Numbered from the stretch's first letter, positions 1 to 8,217 are shown. The stretch is DNA of 35,661 nt from Escherichia sp. ESNIH1 (GCA_002918705.1 PQKR01000016.1:1-35661); one strand, 5' to 3'. The notes: generated by a model from the sequence alone, not told the origin. Program-made: numbers and translations.

Positions 1-158
1 GAACGCGGGAAGAAGCCCGCAGTGATATTTTTGATTACATCGAAATGTTTTATAACAGTAAGCGTCGGCATGGTTCCAGCGATCAGATGTCACCGACAGA
101 ATATGAAAACCAGTATTATCAACGGCTCGGAAGTGTCTAGATTATCCGTGGCGATTCA
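1..158 (+). mobile_element. 3' end of an IS3-family insertion sequence
   Basis: The window opens inside an IS3-family element. A reading frame in progress ends at 140, and the element appears to end near 158, where the sequence ATTATCCGTGGCGATTCA reads as the complement of a TGAATCGCCACGG-type terminal repeat as found in the IS3 group. Only this right end is visible, so the copy may be intact or not. The assignment rests on the transposase C-terminus plus the terminal repeat. The exact element name is not claimed. Confidence 0.75.
3..140 (+). CDS. IS3-family transposase OrfB, C-terminal fragment
   Basis: Forty-five residues of the C-terminus are visible in the third frame, ending with TAG at 138-140. 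The stretch includes [12 protein letters not shown], the conserved end of the DDE integrase-type (rve) catalytic domain of IS3-group OrfB proteins, in which an N or Y precedes the R-R-H motif. This protein cuts and joins the element's ends and normally arises from a programmed frameshift between orfA and orfB. The start lies outside the window. A longer overlapping frame starting at 22 has no family resemblance and was not called. Confidence 0.8.
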   Translation, partial: TREEARSDIFDYIEMFYNSKRRHGSSDQMSPTEYENQYYQRLGSV

Positions 159-186
159 GATAGTAGTATGTACAAAAGGGCGAGAA

Positions 187-217
187 AAGGCAGGGAGATT
201 AATTCCCTGCCTTTTTT
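187..217. terminator. Bidirectional intrinsic terminator
   Basis: Arms GGCAGGGA and TCCCTGCC sit around a short AT loop, with an A-run on the left and a T-run on the right. The structure can therefore stop transcription from either side. It lies immediately after the stop codon of the H-NS-like gene (minus strand) and also faces transcription leaving the IS3 element. Confidence 0.8.
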
Positions 218-218
218 A

Positions 219-623
219 TTATTTAATTAAGAAGTCATCAATATTGCCGCCGTTGGCAGCGTGTTCAGCCAGAACTTTTGGTGTACGGCCCTGGCCAGTC
301 CATGTTTTAGTTTCACCGTTTTCATCGGTGTACTGGTATTTGGCCGGACGTGCTGCACGCTCTTTTTTAGGTTTTGTCTGGCCGGTGGAGTATTCAAGCA
401 ACTCTGACGGGTCAATACCATCATCCAGCATCAACTGGCGCAACTTATTCAGCTTCTCTGTACGTTCCGAAATCTCGTTACGTTTTGCTTCTTCTTCATC
501 ACGACGTTCCGAAACGATGACATTAAACTTCTCCAGAATGTCTTCCAGAGTTTCGAGAGGCAACTCACGCGCCTGAGCTCGCAGTGAACGGATGTTATTT
601 AGTGTTTTCAGTTCTTCAGACAT
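219..623 (-). CDS. H-NS-like nucleoid protein (plasmid-type)
   Basis: A 134-residue protein of normal H-NS/StpA length (about 134-137). The N-terminal two thirds (about 1-75) is charged and helical, matching the oligomerisation region. Residues about 85-134 form the DNA-binding domain, with the signature [18 protein letters not shown] containing the QGR loop that inserts into the minor groove of AT-rich DNA. The ATG at 623 has a good ribosome site (TCTGGAG). Family knowledge: such plasmid H-NS copies silence AT-rich foreign genes and reduce the fitness cost of a large plasmid by supplying extra H-NS. It is a single-gene unit with its own promoter and terminator. It could equally be called StpA- or Sfh-like; the paralog cannot be settled from sequence reading alone. 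Confidence 0.93.
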   Translation of the reverse strand: MSEELKTLNNIRSLRAQARELPLETLEDILEKFNVIVSERRDEEEAKRNEISERTEKLNKLRQLMLDDGIDPSELLEYSTGQTKPKKERAARPAKYQYTDENGETKTWTGQGRTPKVLAEHAANGGNIDDFLIK

Positions 624-644
624 TTTAGCTCCAGAGAGTAGTAA

Positions 645-687
645 TCATAATCTCAGTTGATTATGAAACATTAAAAAATAAAATCAA
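645..687 (-). promoter_or_regulatory. Promoter of the H-NS-like gene with an 8-bp inverted repeat on the -10
   Basis: Read on the minus strand, TTGATT (682-687) and CATAAT (660-665) form a sigma70-type promoter with a 16-base spacer. A perfect inverted repeat, TCATAATC (645-652) and GATTATGA (659-666), overlaps the -10. That placement suits a repressor site, and H-NS-family genes are commonly autoregulated through AT-rich curved DNA. The promoter is inferred; the repeat is directly visible. Confidence 0.5.
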
Positions 688-1132
688 CAGAAAGCCGACT
701 GAATTAATGAACAATGTCGAACGGCTTCACTTCTTTATGTTACTTAAAATGAATGAACTGCGCTTGAAGAGCTTCTGAGATATTGAGGCTTGTTATACGA
801 GTAGTAACAGTCGCATGTAATCCATACCTGATAGATGGAAACGATACTTAAAGATGAAAGACAGGCAGGAATTTACCCGGCATATTTATGATAAGGAAAA
901 GTTGGAAATTCAAAATTAGTTACAAAATCCTTAGGGCAACTCATACAACACGCCTGGTTTAAAAAGCATCAACCCTGACTACTTGAGAGTGTTTTGATAA
1001 GCGTGGGTCAGGGGTAAGGTTAACCCTTATATGAAGATAAACTGAGTTCAGCTTTAATGTAAGGTATTCGCTGATGGTGGCTATGGCGAGCATAATGCTG
1101 AGACAGGGCAATTTTGATCGTAGATAAATAAA
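688..1132. other. Intergenic region without a supported gene
   Basis: AT-rich DNA between the H-NS-like gene and terW. No frame here has both a ribosome site and a recognisable protein. One inverted repeat, CCCTGAC (973-979) with GTCAGGG (1007-1013), encloses 27 bases, and a GGTTAACC palindrome lies at about 1018-1025. A small RNA cannot be excluded, but nothing specific supports one. Confidence 0.5.
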
Positions 1133-1187
1133 CGCACCCGGTTAAAGTTTTACTTACCATTGCAGTAGTAGTGGTTTACCGGGTGCG
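1133..1187 (-). terminator. Probable terminator of the terW operon
   Basis: CGCACCCGGTTAAA (1133-1146) pairs with TTTACCGGGTGCG (1175-1187) apart from one bulged base, enclosing a loop of about 28 bases. Read leftward, the stem is followed by a T-rich stretch (TTTATTTATC). It lies 32 bases beyond the terW stop codon, where the operon should end. The long loop makes it less certain than a classic terminator. Confidence 0.5.
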
Positions 1188-1219
1188 CATATTTTATGCT
1201 CTCTGTCGGTTACTTTGTG

Positions 1220-1708
1220 TTAAGCGGATTCATTTTTGCGAATCTTCTCATTTTCACGGCTTTCCTTTAAAAGCTCGTCAATCACACGTTCCGTTATTTT
1301 TTCCACGGCCTCGCTTCTTGAGAGACCTTCCATATCCGCAAGCCTGTCTATCTTCCGCAGTATTTTCATACGCAGCGATAAAGAGACCGCTGTTTTTTTA
1401 TCTTTATCCAGAATGACGCGGCCACCTGACTCTGTGCTTTTCAGTTCGGCATTCTTTGCCAGATCATCACTCATCCGTCGCAGCGTTTTTTTATCAAGGT
1501 TACCCGGCGTGATCATCTGGTAAGAGTGACTGGCCTTGCTGTACTTTATTTCTGCTGAATAGTCTTCCCTGAGTGCTTTAAGGGCCCGTGTCAGGGTTGG
1601 CTCTGAACATTCCAGGCTGGTGATGATATCGGCGGCAGGAACCGGTTTCCCGGTGCCCAGTAAATTAGCCAGAGTGAAAATGCGGACCTGTCGCGTATTG
1701 AGTTGCAT
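1220..1708 (-). CDS. terW: TerW, transcriptional regulator of the tellurite-resistance region
   Basis: A 162-residue protein, last gene of the minus-strand ter-associated operon. Residues about 1-70 look like a winged helix-turn-helix (TRQVRIFTLANLLGTGKPVP ... TLTRALKALRED). The C-terminal part (about 105-150) resembles a ribbon-helix-helix segment: a VSLSLR strand, then a helix and SRSEAVEKI. It is identified as TerW by this architecture and by its place beside the DUF4236 gene in the ter region. Its start is two bases after the upstream stop codon, so translation is probably coupled. Its likely targets are the palindromic sites in the divergent ter promoter region at 7958-8282; that link is inference. 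No catalytic residues are expected. Confidence 0.82.
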   Translation of the reverse strand: MQLNTRQVRIFTLANLLGTGKPVPAADIITSLECSEPTLTRALKALREDYSAEIKYSKASHSYQMITPGNLDKKTLRRMSDDLAKNAELKSTESGGRVILDKDKKTAVSLSLRMKILRKIDRLADMEGLSRSEAVEKITERVIDELLKESRENEKIRKNESA

Positions 1709-1710
1709 CG

Positions 1711-2934
1711 TTAGTTAAAGCCTGCGTCAAAAAAAAGTGGTTCAATTGCCTGAAAGATAAATGTCGTGCTCATCTTTCTGATAACCGGATAGTCTCCCAG
1801 CGCTTCCACCGGATCCACATGCTCTATCCCGGCAAAATTAATCGATGCCATCTGTGCTCTGCTGAATTTGCATGACAGGATGTATTCGTCTTCAAGATAC
1901 CCGGTCCGTTTACTGATGCGCTGGGTAAAACCTGAGACCACCACGTAGTCAAAGGGTAGTGTATGCAGGGCAATACCGGCCAGGCGCAACAGGCACCCAT
2001 GAACATGGCGTGCGTAATTTTCTCGCTGTACTTTTTGCGTCATGGCCTTTTCGGTGATTTCTGTACCGCGGGCATTCACACCGTAAGATTTATCAGGCAT
2101 GTCTTCTATCTCAGGCAGATCGACATCGAGCCAGACCGTGGACTGTTCAGGTTTGACTTCGAACGTCACCAGAGTTTCCCGCGGCCACTCAGTTTGCGCC
2201 AGAACCTCACCCAGTCGGGACTCAAAGAAGGCGCTGTCCATCGCAAACTGGTCGCGGGCTTCAGCCTGCGATGCGATCAGCCTGCTTTCATGCTCCTTAG
2301 CCTCGAATTGCCAGTTGGCATACTGTTCAGCCCAGGCGGTGCGCTGCTGCTGATAGCGATGCTGGCGGAGCGTATTTTCTCGTTCCGTATCAGCCAGCGT
2401 CTGCTGCCACTGATTCCTGAGCTCCTCAAGTCGCTCTGCACGTGCCGCATCGGATTCAAACCATTTGCCAAAAAATCCTGCACCTGTGCTCTCATCCGGT
2501 TGCTCCGGTAAGGGCATTAACTCGGGTTTCGCCGGACGTACCGGCGCCGGTACCAGCCAGGGTTTCTGTCGACTGGCCAGATACTCTGTTTCCAGTTCGG
2601 ACCAGCTGATGCCCCGGCGGGGATCCGGAGTCAGCTCATGGATATTGGCAATACTGCTCACAACAGACATCAGTGCGTCCACTTCCTGTTCGAGCTCCAG
2701 CCGCAGAGAAGGATCGGGTTGTGCGCTGCGGGCAGTACGTGAGCGGGCTGAGTTATCCAGTCTGGTGCGATAACTCAGCCCGGTACCCGGCAAACCCAGG
2801 TTGGCATAAGTGCCCCGGCTACCAATGGATACGGACGCCCCCCGCGGTCCTACGCTGAGACTCGGTGCGCCGTTACTTAAGTTCAGCCGTACGCCGGGAA
2901 TGATGTTGATCGTTTTACGAAATCGAAATCCCAT
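1711..2934 (-). CDS. DUF4236 domain protein of the ter operon
   Basis: A 407-residue protein starting with a DUF4236 domain (about 1-60): MGFRFRKTINIIPGVRLNLS followed by the glycine-rich repeats SVGPRGASVSIGSRG and YANLGLPGTGLSY. A long charged region rich in Glu, Gln and Arg (about 80-230) probably forms coiled coil. The C-terminal ~180 residues form a globular part I do not recognise (FDYVVVSGFTQRISKRTGY). The ATG at 2934 has a GAGGAT ribosome site. Only 10 bases separate it from the upstream lyase gene. DUF4236 proteins recur in ter-linked stress operons, and their biochemical role is unknown. No membrane helix or signal peptide is visible. Confidence 0.85.
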   Translation of the reverse strand: MGFRFRKTINIIPGVRLNLSNGAPSLSVGPRGASVSIGSRGTYANLGLPGTGLSYRTRLDNSARSRTARSAQPDPSLRLELEQEVDALMSVVSSIANIHELTPDPRRGISWSELETEYLASRQKPWLVPAPVRPAKPELMPLPEQPDESTGAGFFGKWFESDAARAERLEELRNQWQQTLADTERENTLRQHRYQQQRTAWAEQYANWQFEAKEHESRLIASQAEARDQFAMDSAFFESRLGEVLAQTEWPRETLVTFEVKPEQSTVWLDVDLPEIEDMPDKSYGVNARGTEITEKAMTQKVQRENYARHVHGCLLRLAGIALHTLPFDYVVVSGFTQRISKRTGYLEDEYILSCKFSRAQMASINFAGIEHVDPVEALGDYPVIRKMSTTFIFQAIEPLFFDAGFN

Positions 2935-2944
2935 TACGACATCC

Positions 2945-3901
2945 TCAGTTTTTCTGTGACAGTGGCATAAGTCTGATAGCCTCTGCGCTTTGTTCCGGGA
3001 TCATGCCATATATCCGTGCTCGTTCCAGGATGCTTGCTGCCCAGCGGCGATGCGTTGCCGGTTCGCACATCGCGCCCTGCGATTTGAATACAGCCTGAGT
3101 GGAGTTGAGGATCCGGAGCGCATCCGAATGTTCCCCAGCTGACACCTTCAGTGCGTTTTCGATAACATCAATCTGAGCGGGGTGGATGGCCGTTTTACCC
3201 ACCAGCCCATGCGCCATATCAAGCGCCAGCTCACGCGCCATAATGTCATGATCGTCAATGTGCTCACAGACCGGCGCCGTCAGCGCAAAATCACGCGGAC
3301 CGAATACTGACACCAGCATTTTAATCACGTAGCCCATAGGTCCGTCGTAAAGGGTCAGATTCCGCGGCCGTCTCAGCGAGACCACATTCATCAGGTCATT
3401 CCCGCCGATACGCAGGGCAATGATCCGCTCAAGGCATGGATGAGAAAGTAGCTTTTCCGCAAGTTCACGCATCCGGACGACATCAAACACATCGTCGGTT
3501 TCAAGGGTCGGCATAAGACAAAGGTGCGTGTCTGCCATTGCCGCCCACCATTCCGGCAACGAGGCCAGAGTGAATTTTGGAAGTACAAAACCGTCAACGG
3601 CGCTCAGGTCGACATTCTGAACCAGCCATTGCCCCATTTCCGTATGTCGCGGACGAATAAACACCAGCGGCCAGTCCTGGTTACCGGCGCGTAATTTTTC
3701 CTGACTCAGGCGCTGCAGCAGCTGTCTCAGATTTTCCAGCGCCCGCGGGATATCTGTTTCGCTGACCGCGTCCTCCAGACAAATGACCAGCGAGCGAAGT
3801 CCCGGGATCTTGCCGTCCAGGATAGCCCCTTCAATATCGTAACGGGTTGCGGGCATGTACAGCGTGGCGCCAAGATTCCAGGGCGAGAGGCGATTTTTCA
3901 T
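2945..3901 (-). CDS. HpcH/HpaI aldolase / citrate lyase beta-subunit family protein
   Basis: A 318-residue TIM-barrel enzyme of the CitE/HpcH type. The metal- and substrate-binding signature SLVICLEDAV lies near residues 37-46, a second acidic cluster at LMPTLETDD (about 150-158), and the family motif GKTAIHPAQID near 237-247. CitE-like enzymes make or break carbon-carbon bonds of acyl-CoA or 2-oxo acid substrates. In ter operons this member is predicted (comparative genomics of Ter systems) to act in the same pathway as the neighbouring PRTases, HAD phosphatase and ATP-grasp enzyme. The start overlaps the previous stop codon by one base (TGATG), indicating translational coupling. The substrate is unknown. 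Confidence 0.88.
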   Translation of the reverse strand: MKNRLSPWNLGATLYMPATRYDIEGAILDGKIPGLRSLVICLEDAVSETDIPRALENLRQLLQRLSQEKLRAGNQDWPLVFIRPRHTEMGQWLVQNVDLSAVDGFVLPKFTLASLPEWWAAMADTHLCLMPTLETDDVFDVVRMRELAEKLLSHPCLERIIALRIGGNDLMNVVSLRRPRNLTLYDGPMGYVIKMLVSVFGPRDFALTAPVCEHIDDHDIMARELALDMAHGLVGKTAIHPAQIDVIENALKVSAGEHSDALRILNSTQAVFKSQGAMCEPATHRRWAASILERARIYGMIPEQSAEAIRLMPLSQKN

Positions 3902-4980
3902 CAGAGCACCTTTTTAATAATGGTCACGGCCCGGTACTGGCCAAGTGCATCACCCATTTCGGTAACGATGATCCCTTTATCGCGAGCCAGGCCTACCAGT
4001 AACTCGACATCCGGATCGCTGACTGAGCGTACAAACACATGATCGGGTACCCGGCGTAATACGGCGCGGGTTGCTTCAGCGATACCCGGTTTAATCCGGT
4101 TGATGCTGTCGACCGCATACCTGTCAGCAAGGAGGGTGATCACATCACGACTCTTCTGCCACAGGCCGGTATTCGCTGCCATATTCCAGTCGAGACCGGG
4201 TAAAGCCGCGGGATCGAGTTTTTCGCGATAAGCTGCAACCGTCCCGACCAGCGAGCGGCTGCATTCGTACTCATTCAGATGTTCGCACACGACGCAGCCG
4301 TGTAACCCTTCAGTAGTCCATACAGAGCGTGAAATAAGGCCTGATACCGGCGCCCCCATAATCCCGAACGGGATCAGCCAGTCATCATCGCCTGCCGCCA
4401 GCCAGGCGCAGCCACACGGGTCAGCGAGCACCACAAGGCGGGGGTGTTCCGGATAACCGCTGCGTCCTTCCAGTGAGCGAACCAGTTGACCCGTGATCGC
4501 GCCTTTACCGGTCCAGCCATCAACGAACACAATGCCCTGTGTGCCATGACGGGATTCAATGATATCCAGGGCAGCGGTATCGATGCCGCGATCACGAATG
4601 ATGCTGATCCCGTAGTGGAAGGATGTTTTTCCCATGTCCCGCAGCGCCTGATGCAGCATCACGCCCAGCGGCACACCGGCCCGGACGAGACTTGCCAGAA
4701 TAATGGGTTCATCACTAAAGCGGTTGGCCAGTTCGCGGGCAAGTTGTGTTACCTCGCGTGCCAGTCGGGCCGCGCCACGATCCAGTGCGCGTGAGAATAA
4801 ATCCAGATGCCAGGAGGTAGGGGCAGGCTCCTGGCTCAGCATGTCAGAATAATGCTTTTTGCCGGACTGGATCAGCGCCTCTTTTTGGTCAACCGGCGTC
4901 ATTTCCATGTCAATGGGTTTGAGCAGGAACTGGACATCACTGGCGTCGTAAGAGCCCGAAAAAGGAATGAGTGGCTGCAT
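3901..4980 (-). CDS. StiP-like phosphoribosyltransferase with C-terminal PELOTA RNA-binding domain
   Basis: A 359-residue protein. The PRPP-binding motif is VFVDGWTGKGAIT (about 151-163), the hallmark of type I phosphoribosyltransferases, preceded by a core with LVRAGVPLG (98-106). A cysteine-rich loop (CGCAW; CVVCEHLNEYEC) follows. The last ~65 residues resemble the PELOTA-type RNA-binding domain found fused to these PRTases in Ter systems. Databases often label the family 'cysteine protease StiP', but the visible motifs favour PRTase chemistry. The ATG at 4980 was chosen over a TTG at 4995 because GGAG lies eight bases upstream of the ATG. There is one base between the preceding stop and this start. 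Confidence 0.85.
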   Translation of the reverse strand: MQPLIPFSGSYDASDVQFLLKPIDMEMTPVDQKEALIQSGKKHYSDMLSQEPAPTSWHLDLFSRALDRGAARLAREVTQLARELANRFSDEPIILASLVRAGVPLGVMLHQALRDMGKTSFHYGISIIRDRGIDTAALDIIESRHGTQGIVFVDGWTGKGAITGQLVRSLEGRSGYPEHPRLVVLADPCGCAWLAAGDDDWLIPFGIMGAPVSGLISRSVWTTEGLHGCVVCEHLNEYECSRSLVGTVAAYREKLDPAALPGLDWNMAANTGLWQKSRDVITLLADRYAVDSINRIKPGIAEATRAVLRRVPDHVFVRSVSDPDVELLVGLARDKGIIVTEMGDALGQYRAVTIIKKVL

Positions 4981-4981
4981 C

Positions 4982-5755
4982 TTACTGTTCTCCAAAAATT
5001 TTCATCGAGACGGCTTCAGCGAACTGGCTTTGACGCGGGATCCCGTACCAGCTGCAGAGCTTCATAAAGCGGTGATCGCTAAGGCTGTCACCGAGCCCAA
5101 TCACCGGGAATACACCGCGCTCGGCACGTAATTTGTTCAGCAACCAGGTGACGGCCAGACCTTTTTCCACGGGGTGAGGAAGCCAGGCAACATTGTTGCT
5201 GTTACGGTGGATATAGAAGTCCGCGACCGGGAATACCGCTTCAATCTCGTCTGCAATGGCATACAGCTCATCAAGCCGTGTGCTGTCGCGGTGCTTCATC
5301 ACCAGATAGACGGGCGTGCCGTCATATTCATAGTTGAGTCGCGCCCAGGCATTAATGCCTCTGGCTTCCATCATCTCTGTGATGGCACGTTGCATGGAGA
5401 TAAGCCTCTCTTCGTACTGCGCCAGGCTCTGCAACATGTGCGCTTTCCAGTCCTCGTCAGGCTGACCCTGTGGGTTCAGAATAACGGCGCCATGGGTTGT
5501 AATCGCCCAAGAGCGGAAGGGGATCTGCACGCGGCTGATTTCTTCAGTGCCGCGGGCCGTCACCGGAATAAGTTCAGCCTGCTCCAGTAACCAGTCCACC
5601 AGCATGGACTGCTCTTCAGTCATGAAGCTGCGTGGCGCTAAACTTCTGTCCAGCGCTCCGGTTTTAAAGGGCTCCAGCGCGAGCTCATCCACCATTTTGC
5701 GTCGGGTCTGGAAGAGGGTGTCATCAAGGTCACTCAGGACAACGGGTTTATTCAT
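4982..5755 (-). CDS. HAD-superfamily hydrolase of the ter operon
   Basis: A 257-residue Cof/sucrose-phosphatase-like HAD enzyme. Motif I is VVLSDLDDTLF (DxDxT nucleophile and acid-base pair, near residues 4-14), motif II is the Thr/Ser in IPVTARG, motif III the Lys in HPVEKGLAV, and motif IV GLGDSLSDHRFM (about 217-228). Family knowledge says it removes phosphate from a small phosphorylated metabolite; here that is plausibly a product of the two phosphoribosyltransferases. The ATG at 5755 is preceded by GGAG and fits motif I. A GTG at 5773 would add six residues but is less well placed. It overlaps the stop of the upstream TRSP gene by eight bases. Confidence 0.9.
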   Translation of the reverse strand: MNKPVVLSDLDDTLFQTRRKMVDELALEPFKTGALDRSLAPRSFMTEEQSMLVDWLLEQAELIPVTARGTEEISRVQIPFRSWAITTHGAVILNPQGQPDEDWKAHMLQSLAQYEERLISMQRAITEMMEARGINAWARLNYEYDGTPVYLVMKHRDSTRLDELYAIADEIEAVFPVADFYIHRNSNNVAWLPHPVEKGLAVTWLLNKLRAERGVFPVIGLGDSLSDHRFMKLCSWYGIPRQSQFAEAVSMKIFGEQ

Positions 5756-6890
5756 AGCTAATAATCTCCACACTGGCGGCTACTCCGGCCAGCGTCTTCA
5801 TCAGGTGACTGTCCACGCTGGCCGCTGGCGTCTCGGTGCAAAGCAGAACGCGATCAAACCGCTGGTGCGCAACGTTGTATAAAAAGTTGGGAATGCCAAG
5901 ACCGTAGTTATCCGTGAAGGCAATGGCCGACTGAATAGCGAAGCCTGTGGCTATCGGTGATCGGGTAGTGGAACTGTAAAACGCATCCGCACCGGCCGCG
6001 GCCAGACGCTCAGCAAGCAGGAACGGTTCCCACACAAATTCACCTGTGCCCAGCACCAGCACACGTTCTCCCGGTGAGGTGGTGATATTGCGCCCCAGGT
6101 CATTAGCGGGCGCCGTCATCCCCAGTCGGCCCCAGGACTGTTTGCCGGTGATGGGGAAGTTACCGCGGGAAGTCACATTCACCGCTGGCATCACCGGGAC
6201 GGGCGCGTCCGGGAGGGGTTCCCACTGCCATGCACCACTGACCAATGACAGCGTGCGCACCGGCAAAGGACAACGCGTTTCCAGCGCATCACCACTCCAG
6301 TCGGTGAGTGTGACAGCCACAACCTGCTCCAGCTGTGGCAACCGGCCAGTATTGCGCAATGCCGCAAGGAGATTGATGAAGGTGTTACCGGTTGTGGCTT
6401 CATCATCAATCAGAACCAGGGTTCGCGCTTCGGTCACTCTGCGGCGCATTTCCACATCAGCGGGCAGGTAGATCAGATGATCTGTCGCATGGCTGTGCTC
6501 TTCCTTAAATTCACACAGCAGTTCACCGTCCTGAGGATGGCGCGTTGAGGTCAGGTAAACGGAATCCGCGTACTGGTGGCGAAGTTCATCAAACACGCCA
6601 GCCCCGAGACCTACCGCAGTCTCGGCCATCCCGATAAACAGCACAGGTCCGGGAACAGACGCCGGAAACTGGCGGGCCAGACGCTGATATGCCTGACGCA
6701 TTGTCGAAGGGGGAACCGGAATATGCCTGCCCAGCACTTTGCTGACAAAGAGAAAAGCACGTTTCGGGTTACGACGTTCAGCAATATCAAAAAGATCGTT
6801 AAGGGACATCTCGCCCCGGGCGCGTGTAACCTGAATCGTTCCGCACGACAATGCACGTCGATAAACAGTGTCTTCGTTCAACAGTGACAT
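5748..6890 (-). CDS. Phosphoribosyltransferase with C-terminal TRSP domain
   Basis: A 380-residue two-domain protein. The N-terminal PRTase domain carries the PRPP loop LVLIDDEATTGNT (158-170) and an upstream FIGMAETAVGLG (about 85-96). The C-terminal TRSP domain is named after the very motif seen here, STTRSPIATG (TRSP at 309-312), followed by a conserved DNYGLGIPNFLYN block. The family is restricted to Ter-type stress operons and relatives, and is predicted to couple ribose-5-phosphate with a base or acid to make a nucleoside-like product. The ATG at 6890 has an AAGG ribosome site and lies eight bases after the ATP-grasp stop codon. Its exact substrate is unknown. Confidence 0.88.
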   Translation of the reverse strand: MSLLNEDTVYRRALSCGTIQVTRARGEMSLNDLFDIAERRNPKRAFLFVSKVLGRHIPVPPSTMRQAYQRLARQFPASVPGPVLFIGMAETAVGLGAGVFDELRHQYADSVYLTSTRHPQDGELLCEFKEEHSHATDHLIYLPADVEMRRRVTEARTLVLIDDEATTGNTFINLLAALRNTGRLPQLEQVVAVTLTDWSGDALETRCPLPVRTLSLVSGAWQWEPLPDAPVPVMPAVNVTSRGNFPITGKQSWGRLGMTAPANDLGRNITTSPGERVLVLGTGEFVWEPFLLAERLAAAGADAFYSSTTRSPIATGFAIQSAIAFTDNYGLGIPNFLYNVAHQRFDRVLLCTETPAASVDSHLMKTLAGVAASVEIISYE

Positions 6891-6898
6891 AGTGAGCC

Positions 6899-7957
6899 TT
6901 AATTAAGACGGTTGGTGAGGTCAGTTGGATAGACGATGACATCGGTAATGGATCGCACCGTTGCAGGCTTGAAGGAAACCATCTCGTTATCCATCACTTC
7001 ATTTTTCGACATCAGGCCCAGCTGGTGGAAGGCAAACAACCCCGGCAGATTTACGCCGCTGCGCAACGTGTATCCAATCCCACCTGACGGACGCATGTTC
7101 GTTTCAAGCAGCACTGGCCTGCCGTTGTGGTCATTACGCGTCTGCACATTGATGAGGCCGTCCGCGTTCATAGCCCGGGCACAGTTACAGGCCAGCTCGT
7201 ATGCTTCGCCGCAGTTGACAAGATACTGAAGCGCACCTTCTTTGCGACGTCCCACCGCAGCAAGGACTTCACCCTTGTGCGCCAGAATATCGACAGAATA
7301 TTCGGGTCCAGGCAGATACGGCATCAAAACAAGGGGGGTAAACGACTTAGCGGCGCTCAGCGCTGCAATATACTGGCCGGGGTTCACGATCCGGTTGTCC
7401 GGGTTGTTGAATACCGCCATGGAGGAGGCCTCGTCATCGAAACGCCAGAATCCCATGCCATAAATACCCGTGACGGGTTTGACACAAAGCGGAGTATCCG
7501 CAAAAGGAGGATTAGCGAGATGGTCCTGCAGCGCCGAAATCGAGTTGATACGTACAGAAGGGACGACCGGCAGTCCACATTGCTGCATAAAGTCAGCGAA
7601 AGTAACTTTATCGTCGGCAAGCTTCAGCCAGTCAGAAGCCGTCGCGCCAGTGGTGAGCGTAGCGCCCGACGCTTCGATTGCAGCCCGATGTTGTTCGAAC
7701 CACTGACAATTTCGTCCCGTATGAACAGCATTAATCCCATGTTTCCCGATAGTGTCGAGAATGAAAGCAAGGCGACTTTCCGGGTCAGAGGGCTCGATTA
7801 GCGCGTGGTCAGCAACGGCAAGTAATTCATTACGTTCATGACGATGAGAGGCATAAACAATAATATTAAAGTTATTAATTTTAGCGAAAGACTTCATTCC
7901 CTGAATAATATCACGCTGTGATGAAAGTCCTTCCATAAGCCAAATTTTGTTTTTCAT
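6899..7957 (-). CDS. ATP-grasp ligase, first gene of the ter-associated operon
   Basis: A 352-residue ATP-grasp enzyme. The N-terminal pre-ATP-grasp fold spans about 1-105. The lid and nucleotide-binding part includes CVKPVTGIYGMGFWRF (a KPxxGxxG loop), and the metal-binding end is PVLLETNMRPSGGIGYT with the Glu-x-Asn pair. Such enzymes use ATP to join a carboxylate to an amine or similar nucleophile. As first gene it would be driven by a leftward promoter in 7958-8282. The ATG at 7957 was preferred to a TTG at 7984, which has no ribosome site. AGG lies about 13 bases upstream of the ATG, so translation may be weak. Substrate unknown. Confidence 0.88.
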   Translation of the reverse strand: MKNKIWLMEGLSSQRDIIQGMKSFAKINNFNIIVYASHRHERNELLAVADHALIEPSDPESRLAFILDTIGKHGINAVHTGRNCQWFEQHRAAIEASGATLTTGATASDWLKLADDKVTFADFMQQCGLPVVPSVRINSISALQDHLANPPFADTPLCVKPVTGIYGMGFWRFDDEASSMAVFNNPDNRIVNPGQYIAALSAAKSFTPLVLMPYLPGPEYSVDILAHKGEVLAAVGRRKEGALQYLVNCGEAYELACNCARAMNADGLINVQTRNDHNGRPVLLETNMRPSGGIGYTLRSGVNLPGLFAFHQLGLMSKNEVMDNEMVSFKPATVRSITDVIVYPTDLTNRLN

Positions 7958-8030
7958 TTTTAATTTATTACCTGATAAATTCAAGCTGTTAAGGCGGTTA
8001 TGAGAGTCTAAGAATCTCTTTAGATGATGT

Positions 8031-8047
8031 CAATCATAATATGATTG
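8031..8047. promoter_or_regulatory. Perfect palindrome, candidate operator on the ATP-grasp operon side
   Basis: CAATCATAATATGATTG is fully symmetric around a central A, about 75 bases upstream of the ATP-grasp start. Its core, ATCAT-AAT-ATGAT, recurs with the same spacing at 8204-8216. The symmetry suits a dimeric regulator such as TerW; binding has not been shown here. Confidence 0.5.
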
Positions 8048-8188
8048 TTAAATGCGGGTATTTTCAACGCTGTGACTGTGATCAGGCTGGGGATTTTTAC
8101 ACTTATATTTCAGTTATTTGAAAGGAATAAACACGTAGCAATGTAGCGAAAATACAGCCCTGGTTCAAAAAACCCTAAAAATTTGCTC

Positions 8189-8217
8189 TTGCCTCACAAC
8201 TTCATCATGATATGATT
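8189..8217 (+). promoter_or_regulatory. terZ promoter with overlapping operator-like repeat
   Basis: The -35 is TTGCCT (8189-8194), then a 16-base spacer and -10 TATGAT (8211-8216), with TG one base before the -10 (extended -10). The second ATCAT-N3-ATGAT element (8204-8216) covers this -10, so a protein bound there would block initiation or be displaced by it. The distance to the terZ ATG is about 66 bases. Confidence 0.6.

Noticed and set aside
22..576. Long plus-strand frame across the IS3 end and the H-NS-like gene
   Set aside because: It crosses the IS3 end, a terminator and the antisense of a clear H-NS-like gene, with no family resemblance.
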